Part shown: piece by piece, positions 28,292 through 42,168 of the stretch
Position numbering within the stretch: position 1 is the stretch's first letter
How the letters are laid out: each line of letters opens with the position of its first letter
DNA from: Streptomyces exfoliatus
GTDB lineage: Bacteria; Actinomycetota; Actinomycetes; Streptomycetales; Streptomycetaceae
DNA: 64,000 nt
Direction of reading: 5' to 3'
Assembly (NCBI RefSeq): GCF_000725545.1
Contig: NZ_JNZP01000015.1
Span: 62,001 to 126,000, forward strand
Position numbers and translations under genes: made by a program
Notes under the pieces: model-generated
Databases searched by the model: none
What the model saw: the letters and a program-made list of their open reading frames with translations, nothing else
What the model was told of the DNA's origin: nothing

Positions 28292-28315
28292 CGGGGCCTC
28301 GGCGGTCAGGCCCCG
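28292..28315 (-). terminator. hairpin overlapping the fmt stop codon
   Basis: Stem CGGGGCCT/AGGCCCCG (28292-28299 with 28308-28315) formed across the fmt stop. It lies before the rsmB leader on the same strand and may end or attenuate the fmt transcript. Confidence 0.45.
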
Positions 28316-29238
28316 AGGCGCTCGCCCGGGGCGATCCGGACGCCGCGGGCCCAGTCGGCGGCCTTCATCGGCTTCTTGCCCTGCGGCTGGACCCAGAGGA
28401 GTTCGACGGCGTACGAGCCGGTGCCCGCGTACACGTTGTTCTTGCCCACGGAGAGCTCGCCCGGGGCGAGGTCCGTGCGGTCCGGCAGCGGGGTGACCTG
28501 GATCAGCTTGAGGCGTTCGCCGCGGAAGACGGTCCAGGCGCCGGGGGCCGGGGTGCAGCCGCGGACCACCCGGTCCACCCGGAGCGCGGGGGCGGCGAAG
28601 TCGACGTGCGCGTCCTCGACCTGGATCTTCGGTGCGAGGGTGATGCCCTCGACGGGCTGCGGCACGGCCTGCAGCGTGCCGTCCTCGATGCCGTCCATCG
28701 TCGCGGCGAGCAGTCCGGCGCCCGCGAAGGCGAGGCGGGTGAGCAGGTCGCCGCTGGTGTCGGTCGGCCGGACGTCCTCGGTGACGACGCCGTAGACCGG
28801 GCCCGAGTCGAGGCCCTCCTCGATCAGGAAGGTGGACGCGCCCGTCACCTGGTCGCCCGCCATCAGGGAGTGCTGCACGGGCGCCGCGCCCCGCCAGGCC
28901 GGCAGCAGCGAGAAGTGCAGGTTGACCCAGCCGCGGGAGGGGATGTCGAGGGCGACCTTGGGCAGCAGCGCGCCGTAGGCCACGACCGGGCAGCAGTCCG
29001 GCGCGATCTCGCGCAACCGGGCGAGGAAGTCCTCGTCGCGCGGCCTGACCGGCTTCAGGACCTCGATCCCCGCCTCCTCCGCCCGCTGGGCCACCGGACT
29101 GGCGACGAGCCGCCGGCCGCGTCCCGCCGGAGCGTCCGGACGGGTGACCACGGCGGCCACCTCGTGCCGGCCGGAGGCGAGCAGGGCGTCCAGAGCGGGT
29201 ACGGCGACCTCGGGGGTGCCTGCGAAGACGAGCTTCAT
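28306..29238 (-). CDS. fmt: methionyl-tRNA formyltransferase
   Basis: Formylates initiator Met-tRNA with 10-formyl-tetrahydrofolate. The protein has 310 residues. The N terminus [20 protein letters not shown], the folate-binding loop [20 protein letters not shown] with its catalytic Asn/His region, [17 protein letters not shown] and the C-terminal tRNA-binding barrel ([20 protein letters not shown]) are present. It reads toward rsmB and rpe. The divergent 268-bp gap to a small HTH gene contains a dyad (GGGGGCGTAC/GTACGCCCCC, 29348-29396). Confidence 0.97.
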   Translation of the reverse strand: MKLVFAGTPEVAVPALDALLASGRHEVAAVVTRPDAPAGRGRRLVASPVAQRAEEAGIEVLKPVRPRDEDFLARLREIAPDCCPVVAYGALLPKVALDIPSRGWVNLHFSLLPAWRGAAPVQHSLMAGDQVTGASTFLIEEGLDSGPVYGVVTEDVRPTDTSGDLLTRLAFAGAGLLAATMDGIEDGTLQAVPQPVEGITLAPKIQVEDAHVDFAAPALRVDRVVRGCTPAPGAWTVFRGERLKLIQVTPLPDRTDLAPGELSVGKNNVYAGTGSYAVELLWVQPQGKKPMKAADWARGVRIAPGERLGA

Positions 29239-29506
29239 GGGTGGCGACTGCCTGTCTGTCCGGGGGCTTTACGGGCAGCGCACCAGTCTAGGGGTGCCTT
29301 GTCGGTCAGGCCGGATCAGGGCCGTCGCTCAGGGCGCCTCCGGCGGAGGGGGCGTACGCAGGGACGAGCGCCCCGCGCATATGCGTGTACGCCCCCGCAG
29401 CGTGACCCAACTCCCGGTGGCGCGTTGGTCAAGAGAGATTGACCGATTCGGGTCGCCGTTCCCCTCGCGACCTTTCCCCTTACATGCCGGTTCGAGAGGC
29501 TTTCAC

Positions 29507-30031
29507 ATGGCCGACCACGCAACCCACGACGCCCAGGCTCGGGCGAGTCTGCACCTGCTGGTGCGGGACATCGAGCGGGTCCGGCGGCAGGTGGACGCAC
29601 TGCGCACGCTCACGGCCCAGCTGGGCAATGTCTACCGCCCTCGCCGCTCCGGCCCGTCCACGGGCTTCGTCGTCTACGGACGGGCACCCGCCCCGACCGT
29701 CCGTCTCGCGCAGGAGCTGCGGGACAGTGTCGAGACCCTGGTGACCGCCGCGGTCGACTTCGACCGCTCGCTCGGTTTCTCCTGGGACGCGGTGGGCTCC
29801 GCGCTCGGAGTCACCAAGCAGGCCGTCCACCGCCGTTACGGTGCCCGGCGCGCACCCCAGCCGGGCATCGGCGCCGGCGTCGACCAGGAGCCGATCGTGG
29901 AGCCGGGAGTGACCCGCACGCTTCCCTCGGTCCCCGCGGCCCGCTCGATGCCCCCGCAGCCCACCTCGGGCAGCGCCTCCCTCCGCGAGGAGCCGCGTCC
30001 CTCGGCCTTCCCGAGCCCGCGCAACGGCTGA
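29507..30031 (+). CDS. small helical protein with a helix-turn-helix and disordered tail
   Basis: A 174-residue protein of unknown role. Residues 5-50 form an amphipathic helix region ([20 protein letters not shown]). Residues about 85-110 contain a convincing helix-turn-helix, [19 protein letters not shown]. The last 60 residues are Pro/Ser/Arg-rich and probably disordered. It has no ligand domain. It starts at the ATG at 29507 (the A/G-rich GAGAGGC lies upstream). It could be a nucleoid or transcription factor; I do not recognise a characterised relative. It is divergent from fmt and convergent with priA. Confidence 0.7.
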   Translation: MADHATHDAQARASLHLLVRDIERVRRQVDALRTLTAQLGNVYRPRRSGPSTGFVVYGRAPAPTVRLAQELRDSVETLVTAAVDFDRSLGFSWDAVGSALGVTKQAVHRRYGARRAPQPGIGAGVDQEPIVEPGVTRTLPSVPAARSMPPQPTSGSASLREEPRPSAFPSPRNG

Positions 30032-30166
30032 CCGGGGCGCATCCGAACGGCCGCCGGCCCCCATGGGCAGGCGGCCGTCCCGCGTGTCCGGCCGGCACAT
30101 CTCGTACGCGACCGCCGTCGCCCGACCGCCCTGCCTGCCCGCCCGTCGCCCGTCGCCCGTCGCCCG

Positions 30167-32311
30167 TCAGCCGATGTCCGGCGGGTCCACCCGGATCCGT
30201 ACCGGGTCGCCCCCGCCGCGGGCGAGCCGGCCCGCCCGCGCCTGCTTCAGCGCCGCCGCGAGGGCCGCGCCACTGCCCGGAGGGACCCGGACCAGGGCCC
30301 GGTCCCACTGCTCGCCCGGCGGCGGGTCGCCCGGTCTGCGCGGCCCACCGGGCCGGACCACCGGCAGCGGCACCGGACCCAGCACCTCGGCGTCGGCGGG
30401 CAGCCCGGCCGCCGCGAGGAACCCCTCGACCGCCTCCGGCGGGCCCGTCACCGCCGCCATCCGGGAGACCGGCGGGAAGCCCAGCTCGGCCCGCTCGGCC
30501 AGCTCCCGCTGTGCATGGCCGACCGGGTCCCAGCGGACCAGCGCCTGGACCGGCCGGAGCGTCGGCTCGGCCACCACGACGACGACGCCGCCGCCTGTGC
30601 CGGCCTCGCCCTGGCCCCGTACCAGCGAGGCCGCGTCGATCCAGCGGCGCAGCGCCTCCTCGCCCGCGCGCAGATCGGGCCGGCCGAGCATGGCCCAGCC
30701 GTCGAGCAGGAGTGCGGCCGCGTAGCCCCCCTCGGCGACCGGTTCGGCGCCCGGCGTGGAGACGACGAGCGCGGGCCGGCCCGGCACGCTGTCCAGGATG
30801 TGGTCACGGCCCGAGGTCCTGACCGGCACCGCGGGGAACGCCCGGCCGAGTTCCTCCGCCGTCCGCCGCGCGCCCACCACCTGGGCCCGCAGCCTGGTCG
30901 AGCCGCAGGCCACGCAGTGCCAGTCGAGGGCGCCGCGCCCGCACCAGCCGCAGTGCAGCTCCCGCTGCTCGGGGGCCTCGAGGGGCCCGGCGCAGTGCCG
31001 GCAGCGGGCAGGCGTCCGGCACCGTTCACAGGCCAGCCTCGGCACGTACCCGCGGCGGGGCACCTGGACGAGCACCGGACCGGTCTTGAGTCCTTCCCGT
31101 ACGGTCTGCCAGGCCAGCGAGGGCAGCCGGGCGGCGCGCGCGGCCTCGTCGCGGGCGAGTTCGCCGTCACCCACGGTCCGGATCAGCGGAGCGGCCCTGC
31201 GGACCTGGTCGCGTCCGGCGTTCAGTGCCTTGGCCCAGCCGGACTCCACGAGCTGGGCGGCCTCGACGGTGCAGCTGGTGCTGCCGAGGAGGAAGGCGCA
31301 CCGGTCATGGGCGGCGCGGAGCAGCAGCACGTCACGGGCGTGCGGCTGCGGGGCGTGAAGCTCGCTGTGGCTGCCGTCGCCGTCGTCCCAGATGACGACG
31401 AGCCCGAGATCGCGTACGGGGGCGAACATCGCCGCCCGGGTGCCGACGACGGCCCGCACCGCGCCGCGCCGCACCGCGAGCCACTGCGCGTACCGCTTCT
31501 CGGGGCCCGCCTCCGCGGTGAGCAGCGCGTGCCGCCCCTCCCCCAGGACCGCGGTGAGCGCCGCGTCGACCCGTGCCGCCGCCCGTCCGTCCGGAACGAC
31601 GACGAGCGCGCCCCGGCCGGAGGCGAGGGTGGCGGCCACGGCACGGGCGATCTCCTCGGCCCAGTACGGGCCCGGGAGCGCGTTCCACACGGCGCGGGGC
31701 GTCCCGCCGCGCGCGAGGGACTCCAGGAACGCGGGCCCCCGCTCGTACCGCGTCCAGGTTCCCGGTTCCGGCGCGGTCGGTGGCGGCAGCGGCTCCGGCG
31801 ACGGGCGGCCCTCGGCCTTGGCGCTGCGCGGCGGCACGGCGAGCTGGAGCACGTCCGCGAGGCTTCCCGCGTACCGGTCGGCGACGGCGCGGGCGAGCCC
31901 GAGCAGTTCCGGGCCGAGCACGGGCTCCGGTGAGACGACGTCGGCGAGCGCTGCCAGCGGCCCGGAGTAGTCGGAGGTGGCGCGCCGCTCGACGAGGAAG
32001 CCGTCGATGAGCCGCCCGCCCTCCCGCCGGCCGCTCTTGACCTGGTGCGCCCCGGCGCCGAACCGCACCCGTACCCGCACCCCGGGCTGGGCGGCCTCGT
32101 CCAGCTCCTCGGGCACCGCGTAGTCGAAGAACTGGTCGAGGTGGAGCGAGCCCTTGTTCACCACGACCCGCGCCACGGGCAGCTCCTTGGCAAGCGCGGC
32201 CCCACGCCAGGTCCGCGGCTTGGCCCGCGGGACCTTCGCCTTCCGCACCGTCTCCCGAATGAGCGCGAGCTGCTCGGGCTCTTCGGAGGACTTCTCGTTC
32301 TCGCTGCTCAC
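30167..32311 (-). CDS. priA: primosomal protein N' (PriA), degenerate actinobacterial form
   Basis: A replication-restart protein of 714 residues. The N-terminal DNA-binding domain (VARVVVNKGSLHLDQFFDYA, VRVRVRFGAGAHQVKSGRR) and the zinc-binding cysteines (ACERCRTPARCRHCAGPL, then HCGWCGRGALDWHCVACGS) are conserved. The helicase core is not: where Walker A should be, the sequence reads LPGPYWAEEIARAV with no GKT, and the DEEH box is replaced by VIWDDGDGSHSE. It is therefore expected to bind forks and partners but not hydrolyse ATP, as noted for other actinobacteria. GTG at 32311 is chosen, with GGGG upstream. It follows the metK terminator. Confidence 0.9.
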   Translation of the reverse strand: MSSENEKSSEEPEQLALIRETVRKAKVPRAKPRTWRGAALAKELPVARVVVNKGSLHLDQFFDYAVPEELDEAAQPGVRVRVRFGAGAHQVKSGRREGGRLIDGFLVERRATSDYSGPLAALADVVSPEPVLGPELLGLARAVADRYAGSLADVLQLAVPPRSAKAEGRPSPEPLPPPTAPEPGTWTRYERGPAFLESLARGGTPRAVWNALPGPYWAEEIARAVAATLASGRGALVVVPDGRAAARVDAALTAVLGEGRHALLTAEAGPEKRYAQWLAVRRGAVRAVVGTRAAMFAPVRDLGLVVIWDDGDGSHSELHAPQPHARDVLLLRAAHDRCAFLLGSTSCTVEAAQLVESGWAKALNAGRDQVRRAAPLIRTVGDGELARDEAARAARLPSLAWQTVREGLKTGPVLVQVPRRGYVPRLACERCRTPARCRHCAGPLEAPEQRELHCGWCGRGALDWHCVACGSTRLRAQVVGARRTAEELGRAFPAVPVRTSGRDHILDSVPGRPALVVSTPGAEPVAEGGYAAALLLDGWAMLGRPDLRAGEEALRRWIDAASLVRGQGEAGTGGGVVVVVAEPTLRPVQALVRWDPVGHAQRELAERAELGFPPVSRMAAVTGPPEAVEGFLAAAGLPADAEVLGPVPLPVVRPGGPRRPGDPPPGEQWDRALVRVPPGSGAALAAALKQARAGRLARGGGDPVRIRVDPPDIG

Positions 32312-32350
32312 AGCCCCATACCTACCAGACGCCACCGACAGCCGGACATG

Positions 32351-32391
32351 ACCGGAGCCCGGCACCCCGCGAGGGGGTACCGGGCTCCGGT
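32351..32391 (-). terminator. metK terminator
   Basis: Outer 12-bp arms ACCGGAGCCCGG/CCGGGCTCCGGT (32351-32362 with 32380-32391) enclose an inner CCCC-GCGA-GGGG stem. It lies 15 nt past the metK stop and just before the priA start. Confidence 0.8.
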
Positions 32392-32405
32392 CGACTGCGT
32401 CCGGA

Positions 32406-33614
32406 TTACAGGCCTGCGGCCTGCTTCAGGGCGTCCACGCGGTCCGTGCGCTCCCAGGTGAAGTCCGGCAGCTCACGGCCGAAGTGGCCGTAGGCGGCGG
32501 TCTGGGAGTAGATCGGGCGGAGCAGGTCGAGGTCGCGGATGATCGCGGCCGGGCGGAGGTCGAAGACCTCGGCGATGGCGTTCTCGATCTTCTCGTTCTC
32601 GACGGTGTTGGTGCCGAAGGTCTCGACGAACAGACCGACGGGCTCGGCCTTGCCGATCGCGTACGCGACCTGGACCTCGCAGCGCGCGGCGAGGCCCGCG
32701 GCGACGACGTTCTTGGCGACCCAGCGCATGGCGTAGGCGGCCGAGCGGTCGACCTTGGACGGGTCCTTGCCGGAGAACGCGCCGCCACCGTGGCGGGCCA
32801 TGCCGCCGTAGGTGTCGATGATGATCTTGCGGCCGGTGAGGCCGGCGTCGCCCATCGGGCCGCCGATCTCGAAGCGGCCGGTCGGGTTCACCAGGAGGCG
32901 GTAGCCGTCGGTGTCGAGCTTGATGCCGTCCTCGACGAGCTGCTTCAGGACGTGCTCGACGACGAACTCGCGGATGTCGGGCGCGAGCAGCGACTCCAGG
33001 TCGATGTCCGAGGCGTGCTGCGAGGAGACCACGACCGTGTCGAGACGGACGGCCTTGTCGCCGTCGTACTCGATGGTGACCTGGGTCTTGCCGTCGGGAC
33101 GCAGGTACGGGATGGTGCCGTTCTTGCGGACCTCGGTCAGTCGGCGGGAGAGCCGGTGCGCGATGTGGATCGGCAGCGGCATCAGCTCGGGGGTCTCGTC
33201 CGACGCGTAGCCGAACATCAGGCCCTGGTCGCCGGCGCCCTGCTTGTCCAGCTCGTCCTCATCGCCCTCGACGCGCTTCTCGTACGCCGTGTCGACACCC
33301 TGGGCGATGTCCGGGGACTGCGACCCGATGGACACCGACACGCCGCAGGAGGCGCCGTCGAAGCCCTTCTTCGAGGAGTCGTAACCGATCTCGAGGATCT
33401 TGTTCCGGACGAGGGTCGGGATGTCCGCCCACGCCTTGGTGGTGACCTCACCGGCGACGTGCACGAGGCCGGTGGTGATCAGCGTCTCGACGGCGACACG
33501 CGAGGTGGGGTCCTCGCGCAGCAGCGCGTCGAGGATGGTGTCGCTGATCTGGTCAGCGATCTTGTCGGGGTGCCCCTCGGTGACGGACTCCGAGGTGAAC
33601 AGACGACGGGACAC
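32406..33614 (-). CDS. metK: S-adenosylmethionine synthetase
   Basis: Makes S-adenosylmethionine from methionine and ATP. The protein has 402 residues. The ATP motif [18 protein letters not shown] is at the N terminus. [15 protein letters not shown] and the phosphate loop [18 protein letters not shown] are intact. The ATG at 33614 begins [18 protein letters not shown], the usual family start. The upstream 251 bp contains no SAM riboswitch that I can recognise. SAM is a precursor for antibiotic synthesis and A-factor-type regulation in streptomycetes; no specific link is visible here. Confidence 0.98.
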   Translation of the reverse strand: MSRRLFTSESVTEGHPDKIADQISDTILDALLREDPTSRVAVETLITTGLVHVAGEVTTKAWADIPTLVRNKILEIGYDSSKKGFDGASCGVSVSIGSQSPDIAQGVDTAYEKRVEGDEDELDKQGAGDQGLMFGYASDETPELMPLPIHIAHRLSRRLTEVRKNGTIPYLRPDGKTQVTIEYDGDKAVRLDTVVVSSQHASDIDLESLLAPDIREFVVEHVLKQLVEDGIKLDTDGYRLLVNPTGRFEIGGPMGDAGLTGRKIIIDTYGGMARHGGGAFSGKDPSKVDRSAAYAMRWVAKNVVAAGLAARCEVQVAYAIGKAEPVGLFVETFGTNTVENEKIENAIAEVFDLRPAAIIRDLDLLRPIYSQTAAYGHFGRELPDFTWERTDRVDALKQAAGL

Positions 33615-33818
33615 AACGCTCCCTGGGGTTGCAGCGGCTGCTGGCTATTCGTTAGCGGACCGGCAGGGGCTGCGCCCCAAGACGTTCCGCGGACAGTCTA
33701 TCGGTCGTGGTCGGGGGATGGACCAGGTGTCTCGCCTGGCGAATGCCCTGAGCGGGTGAATCCGGCCCGCTCGGGGCCGGTCCTGGCCCTGGTGGGGCAC
33801 ACATCACACGCGTCCGGG

Positions 33819-33839
33819 GTCCCACGGGCTTCGCGGGAC
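33819..33839 (-). terminator. hairpin after coaBC
   Basis: Stem GTCCCACG/CGCGGGAC (8 pairs, one G-U in RNA) with a 5-nt loop, 27 nt downstream of the coaBC stop. No T tract. Confidence 0.5.
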
Positions 33840-33865
33840 GTGGTGTGTCAGGTTCACGCCCGCCG

Positions 33866-35095
33866 TCAGGTCGTGGAGCGCAGCCTCGGCAGGATCAGGT
33901 CCCACACGGTCTCGGCGAGGGCTTCCTTCGGCCCGTACGGCACGGGGGTCTCGGCGCCGTCCGAGGCGAGGACCACGGCCTCGTTCTCCTCGGAGCCGAA
34001 GGTCTTCCGCTCCCCCACCTCGTTGACGACGAGGAGGTCGCAGCCCTTGCGGCGGAGCTTCTCGCGGCCGTTGGCGAGGACGTCGTCCGTCTCGGCGGCG
34101 AAGCCGACGACGACCTGGCCGGGCAGGGCGCGGTCGGCGGCGAGCTCGGCGAGGATGTCGGGGTTGCGGACCAGCTCGACGGTGGGCGCTCCGCCGTCGT
34201 CCTTCTTCTTGATCTTCCCCGCGGCGTAGACGGCGGGGCGGAAGTCGGCGACGGCCGCCGCCATCACCACCGCGTCGGCGTCGGCGACGGCCTTGAGCAC
34301 GGCCTCCCGCAGCTGGAGCGCGGTGCCGACGTGGACGACGTCGACGCCGGCCGGGTCGGCGATGCCGGTGTTGGCCTCGACGAGGGTGACCCGGGCGCCG
34401 CGGGCGGCGGCGGCCTTCGCGAGGGCGTAGCCCTGCTTCCCGGAGGAGCGGTTGCCCAGGTAGCGGACGGGATCGAGCGGCTCGCGGGTACCGCCGGCGC
34501 TCACCACGACATGACGTCCGGCGAGGTCCGGGGCGGCGGCCGCGCCTCGGGCGAGACCGTGCCGATTCAAGATGTTGCGGCAGACCTCGAAGATCTCGGC
34601 CGGGTCGGGGAGCCGGCCCTTGCCGGTGTCGACGCCGGTGAGACGGCCGACCGCGGGCTCGATGACGACGGCGCCGCGGCGGCGCAGGGTGGCCACGTTC
34701 TCCTGGGTCGCCGGGTGCTCCCACATCTCGGTGTGCATGGCGGGGGCGAAGACGACGGGACAGCGCGCGGTGAGCAGTGTGTTGGTGAGCAGGTCGTCCG
34801 CGAGGCCGTGGGCGGCCTTGGCGAGCATGTCGGCGGTGGCGGGGGCGACGACGACGAGGTCGGCGGCCTGGCCGATCCGGACGTGCGGGACCTCGTGGAC
34901 GGACTCCCACACCTCGGTGGAGACGGGGTTGCCGGAGAGCGCGGACCAGGTGGCCTCGCCGACGAAGTGGAGGGCGGAGTCGGTGGGGACGACGCGGACG
35001 TCGTGGCCCGACTCGGTGAGCCGGCGCAGCAGCTCGCACGCCTTGTAGGCGGCGATACCGCCGCTGACCCCCAGAACGACCTTCGGCTTGGCCAC
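33866..35095 (-). CDS. coaBC: bifunctional phosphopantothenoylcysteine decarboxylase / synthetase
   Basis: Two coenzyme A steps: CoaB joins cysteine to phosphopantothenate and CoaC decarboxylates the product. The protein has 409 residues. The N-terminal flavoprotein domain (LGVSGGIAAYKACELLRRL, VHEVPHVRIGQAAD with the catalytic His, PAMHTEMWEHPA) is followed by the synthetase domain (VVSAGGTREPLDPVRYLGN, SSGKQGYALA, AAAVADFRP, KIKKKD). GTG at 35095 with GGGGAG eight nt upstream gives the canonical (M)AKPKVVLG start. In-frame ATG further upstream lies in the rpoZ terminator. Confidence 0.96.
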   Translation of the reverse strand: MAKPKVVLGVSGGIAAYKACELLRRLTESGHDVRVVPTDSALHFVGEATWSALSGNPVSTEVWESVHEVPHVRIGQAADLVVVAPATADMLAKAAHGLADDLLTNTLLTARCPVVFAPAMHTEMWEHPATQENVATLRRRGAVVIEPAVGRLTGVDTGKGRLPDPAEIFEVCRNILNRHGLARGAAAAPDLAGRHVVVSAGGTREPLDPVRYLGNRSSGKQGYALAKAAAARGARVTLVEANTGIADPAGVDVVHVGTALQLREAVLKAVADADAVVMAAAVADFRPAVYAAGKIKKKDDGGAPTVELVRNPDILAELAADRALPGQVVVGFAAETDDVLANGREKLRRKGCDLLVVNEVGERKTFGSEENEAVVLASDGAETPVPYGPKEALAETVWDLILPRLRSTT

Positions 35096-35137
35096 GGCTG
35101 TCACTCCCCGCGCTCGGATGCGTACGACTCCATGAGA

Positions 35138-35176
35138 CACCACAGGCCCGGCGGATGTTCCGCCGGGCCTGTGGTG
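35138..35176 (-). terminator. rpoZ terminator
   Basis: A perfect 17-bp stem (CACCACAGGCCCGGCGG with CCGCCGGGCCTGTGGTG) and a 5-nt loop, 15 nt past the rpoZ stop. It precedes the coaBC start by 43 nt. Confidence 0.85.
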
Positions 35177-35191
35177 ACAAGCGTTACGTGC

Positions 35192-35464
35192 TTACTGCGC
35201 CGGACCCTCGATGGCCTCGGACGTCAGCAGACCCGCGTTGATCTCCCGCAGGGCGATCGAGAGCGGCTTCTCGTGGACGTGGGTGTCGACGAGCGGACCC
35301 ACGTACTCCAGCAGGCCCTCGCCGAGCTGGGAGTAGTACGCGTTGATCTGACGCGCGCGCTTGGCCGCGTAGATCACGAGGCTGTACTTCGAGTCCGTGG
35401 CCTCGAGCAGCTCGTCGATCGGCGGGTTGATGATGCCCTCGGGCGCAGTCATGGAAGAGGACAC
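35192..35464 (-). CDS. rpoZ: RNA polymerase omega subunit
   Basis: A 90-residue omega subunit that aids assembly of RNA polymerase by chaperoning beta'. The family core [20 protein letters not shown], then [20 protein letters not shown] and [15 protein letters not shown], is present. The N terminus ([18 protein letters not shown]) is the usual actinobacterial form. It is 61 nt downstream of gmk, the common gmk-rpoZ order, and is terminated by a strong hairpin. Confidence 0.97.
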   Translation of the reverse strand: MSSSMTAPEGIINPPIDELLEATDSKYSLVIYAAKRARQINAYYSQLGEGLLEYVGPLVDTHVHEKPLSIALREINAGLLTSEAIEGPAQ

Positions 35465-35525
35465 GCTCTACCTTCCGAAGATGGAAAAAGATGAGAAATG
35501 CTGTCGGGTCAGGAGGCCCTCGGCG

Positions 35526-36113
35526 TCAGCCGTTGTTGTCCCGGCCCTCAGTGGACAGCAGCATCAACGTTAGCAGCTCGCGCGCCACGTCCTCGACGGA
35601 GGTGTTGACGAGGGTGGTGTCGAACTCCGACTCGGCGGCCAGTTCGACCTTCGCGGCGGCCAGACGGCGCTCGATGACCTCGGGCGACTCGGTGCCGCGG
35701 CCGGTGAGGCGGCGGACCAGCTCCTCCCAGCTCGGCGGGGCCAGGAAGACCAGCTGCGACTCGGGCATCGAGTCCTTGACCTGACGGGCGCCCTGGAGGT
35801 CGATCTCCAGGAGCACCGGCTCGCCGGAGCCGAGACGCTCGAGGACGGCGCCGCGCGGGGTGCCGTAGCGGTTGCCCGCGAACTCGGCCCATTCGAGGAG
35901 CTCACCGTTGGCGATCAGCTTGTCGAACTCGTCGTCCGTCACGAAGAAGTAGTGGACGCCGTTCTTCTCGCCGGGGCGGGGCTTCCGTGTCGTCGCCGAC
36001 ACCGAGAGCCAGACCTCGGGGTGGACCTTGCGCATATGAGCGACGACCGTGCTCTTGCCGACCCCTGAAGGGCCGGAGAGCACGGTCAGCCGCGGACGTG
36101 CCTCTGCTGCCAT
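35526..36113 (-). CDS. gmk: guanylate kinase
   Basis: Phosphorylates GMP to GDP. The protein has 195 residues. The P-loop [17 protein letters not shown], the GMP-binding region [20 protein letters not shown] and the lid [20 protein letters not shown] are intact. It is co-oriented with mihF upstream (73 nt) and rpoZ downstream. The gene order mihF-gmk-rpoZ is widespread in actinobacteria and links nucleoid, nucleotide and transcription functions. Confidence 0.97.
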   Translation of the reverse strand: MAAEARPRLTVLSGPSGVGKSTVVAHMRKVHPEVWLSVSATTRKPRPGEKNGVHYFFVTDDEFDKLIANGELLEWAEFAGNRYGTPRGAVLERLGSGEPVLLEIDLQGARQVKDSMPESQLVFLAPPSWEELVRRLTGRGTESPEVIERRLAAAKVELAAESEFDTTLVNTSVEDVARELLTLMLLSTEGRDNNG

Positions 36114-36186
36114 GCAGCGATTATTCCAGCTTTACGAGGGTGCCCGGGACGCGCGTCCCGGATCGGAAGCCGGACGGGGCACCGGA

Positions 36187-36510
36187 TCAGGCGCCGGTGC
36201 TGCCGAACTCGCGCTCCAGGGAGGCGATCTGGTTGGAACCGAGACCGCGCACCCGGCGGCTCTCGGAGATGCCGAGCCGCTCCATGATCTGCTTGGCGCG
36301 GACCTTGCCGACGCCCGGGAGCGATTCGAGCAGCGCGGAGACCTTCATCTTGCCGATGACGTCGTTCTCCTGGCCGGTCTTGATGACCTCGTGAAGCGAG
36401 GCGCCGGAGTGCTTGAGTCGATTCTTGACCTCGGCCCGCTCCCGGCGAGCCGCGGCGGCCTTTTCGAGCGCGGCTGCGCGCTGTTCAGGGGTAAGGGGCG
36501 GAAGAGCCAC
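36187..36510 (-). CDS. mihF: actinobacterial integration host factor (sIHF/mIHF)
   Basis: A 107-residue nucleoid-associated DNA-binding protein, unrelated in fold to proteobacterial IHF. The family core is VGKVRAKQIMERLGISESRR with its helix-hairpin-helix-like element (LLESLPGVGKVRAKQIMERL), preceded by a long basic helix (EKAAAARRERAEVKNRLKHS). In streptomycetes it affects chromosome compaction and sporulation. GTG at 36510 gives (M)ALPPLTPEQRAAALEKA and the usual length, with GAGGTG upstream. The 5' region carries a 17-bp hairpin (36665-36706). Confidence 0.96.
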   Translation of the reverse strand: MALPPLTPEQRAAALEKAAAARRERAEVKNRLKHSGASLHEVIKTGQENDVIGKMKVSALLESLPGVGKVRAKQIMERLGISESRRVRGLGSNQIASLEREFGSTGA

Positions 36511-36664
36511 GCCTACGTCACCTCGGATGTCGATCTGTCGGATACGGACCGGTGAGGAACCTAGTCGCCCCACACCAGTGGAGCAACGATCAACGCAGTG
36601 GTCGTTGAACGCCTGCTCTGCTCCGGAGACTAGCGGCCGAGGCCGCTCCAGTCAGCGAGAACAG

Positions 36665-36706
36665 CGGAAAAGTCCTGGTCAGCATCGACTGACCGGGACT
36701 TTTCCG
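36665..36706 (-). terminator. 17-bp hairpin upstream of mihF
   Basis: Arms CGGAAAAGTCC/GGACTTTTCCG continue through a T-G mismatch (G-U only in one transcript) to GGTCA/TGACC, giving a 17-bp stem around an 8-nt loop. It is A/T-rich for this genome. It lies between the pyrF terminator and mihF, so it may be a second terminator or a structured mihF leader 155 nt before the start. Confidence 0.5.
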
Positions 36707-36752
36707 GCATAACGACCCGGTTTTGAGCCAAGTTTTCGTCAAGGAGTGAGAC

Positions 36753-36783
36753 GGCCCGGTGAGACGGTTCGTCTCACCGGGCC
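36753..36783 (-). terminator. pyrimidine operon terminator after pyrF
   Basis: A perfect 13-bp stem (GGCCCGGTGAGAC with GTCTCACCGGGCC) with loop GGTTC, 58 nt past the pyrF stop. Confidence 0.85.
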
Positions 36784-36841
36784 GAAACGGCTCCGAAACG
36801 GGGTCGATCCGCTCCGACCTGCGGATTGACCGTGGCGTCCG

Positions 36842-37674
36842 TTATCCGCCGACGGCGGCGCGGATCTCGTCCGCGTACCGGTGCGCCGAGTCCCGCAGGG
36901 CGGTCGCGTCCGGGCCGTGCCGCAGGACCCCGCGGCTGACGTTCGGGACGACGTTGCCGACGGCCGAGCCGAAGACGGCGGGGAGGTCGGCCGGGGTCGC
37001 GCCCTGGGCGCCGATGCCGGGGGCCAGGAGGGGGCCGTTGATGTCCAGGTCGAACGAGGACAGGTCGCCGAGGGTGGCGCCGACGACCGCGCCGAAGGAG
37101 CCCATCGGGGTCTCCCCCGCGTTCTCCTCGGCCAGGTGGGCCAGCATCGTCGCGCCGATCGTCCGGCCGTCCTCGCGCACGGCCCGCTGGACCTCCGACC
37201 CCTCCGGGTTGGACGTGAGGGCCAGGACGAAGAGTCCGGCGCCGGACTCGCGGGCCAGGTCGACGGCCGGCTTCAGGGAGCCGTAGCCGAGGTACGGGGA
37301 GACCGTGAGCGCGTCGGAGAAGAGCGGGGAGTCCTTGCGCAGGAACGTCTCGGCGTACGCGGCCATGGTCGAGCCGATGTCACCGCGTTTGGCGTCCATG
37401 ACGACCAGGCCGCCCGCCGCGCGCAGGTCGGCGACGGCCCGCTCCAGGACGGCGATGCCGCGCGAGCCGAAGCGCTCGAAGAAGGCGGACTGGGGCTTGA
37501 AGACGGCCACGGTGTCGGCGAGCGCCTCGACGACGGTGAAGGTGAAGCGCTCCAGGCCGGCGATGTCGTCGGTCAGGCCCCAGGAGTCGAGCAGCGCGGC
37601 GTGCGGGTCGATGCCGACGCAGAGCGGGCCGCGCTCGTCCATGGCGGAGCGCAGGCGGGTGCCGAAGGAGAGGG

Positions 37675-37678
<4 letters not shown>
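36842..37678 (-). CDS. pyrF: orotidine 5'-phosphate decarboxylase
   Basis: Last step of UMP synthesis. The protein has 278 residues and is the larger type 2 enzyme of actinobacteria and Myxococcus. The N terminus MTLSFGTRLRSAMDERGPLC then VGIDPHAALL, the catalytic lysine region VVMDAKRGDIGSTMAAYAE, and LAPGIGAQGATPADL are visible. ATG overlaps the pyrD stop (ATGA). It is the last gene of the pyr run and is followed by a strong terminator. Confidence 0.97.
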
Positions 37679-38784
<1,106 letters not shown>

Positions 38785-38807
38785 GTTTCCGGTCCAGGTC
38801 TGCTCAT

Positions 38808-38849
38808 GACGAGGGGGACACCGCAGGTCCTGCCGGTGTCCCCCTCGTC
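38808..38849 (-). terminator. hairpin between carB and pyrD
   Basis: A 16-bp perfect stem (GACGAGGGGGACACCG with CGGTGTCCCCCTCGTC) with an inner CAGG/CCTG pair, 11 nt past the carB stop. Strong enough to split the pyr run. Confidence 0.8.
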
Positions 38850-38859
38850 GTACGGGCTG

Positions 38860-42160
<3,301 letters not shown>

Positions 42161-42168
<8 letters not shown>

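Noticed and set aside
33615..33865. SAM riboswitch upstream of metK
   Set aside because: None of the SAM-I, SAM-II or SAM-IV sequence blocks could be recognised in this 251-bp gap.
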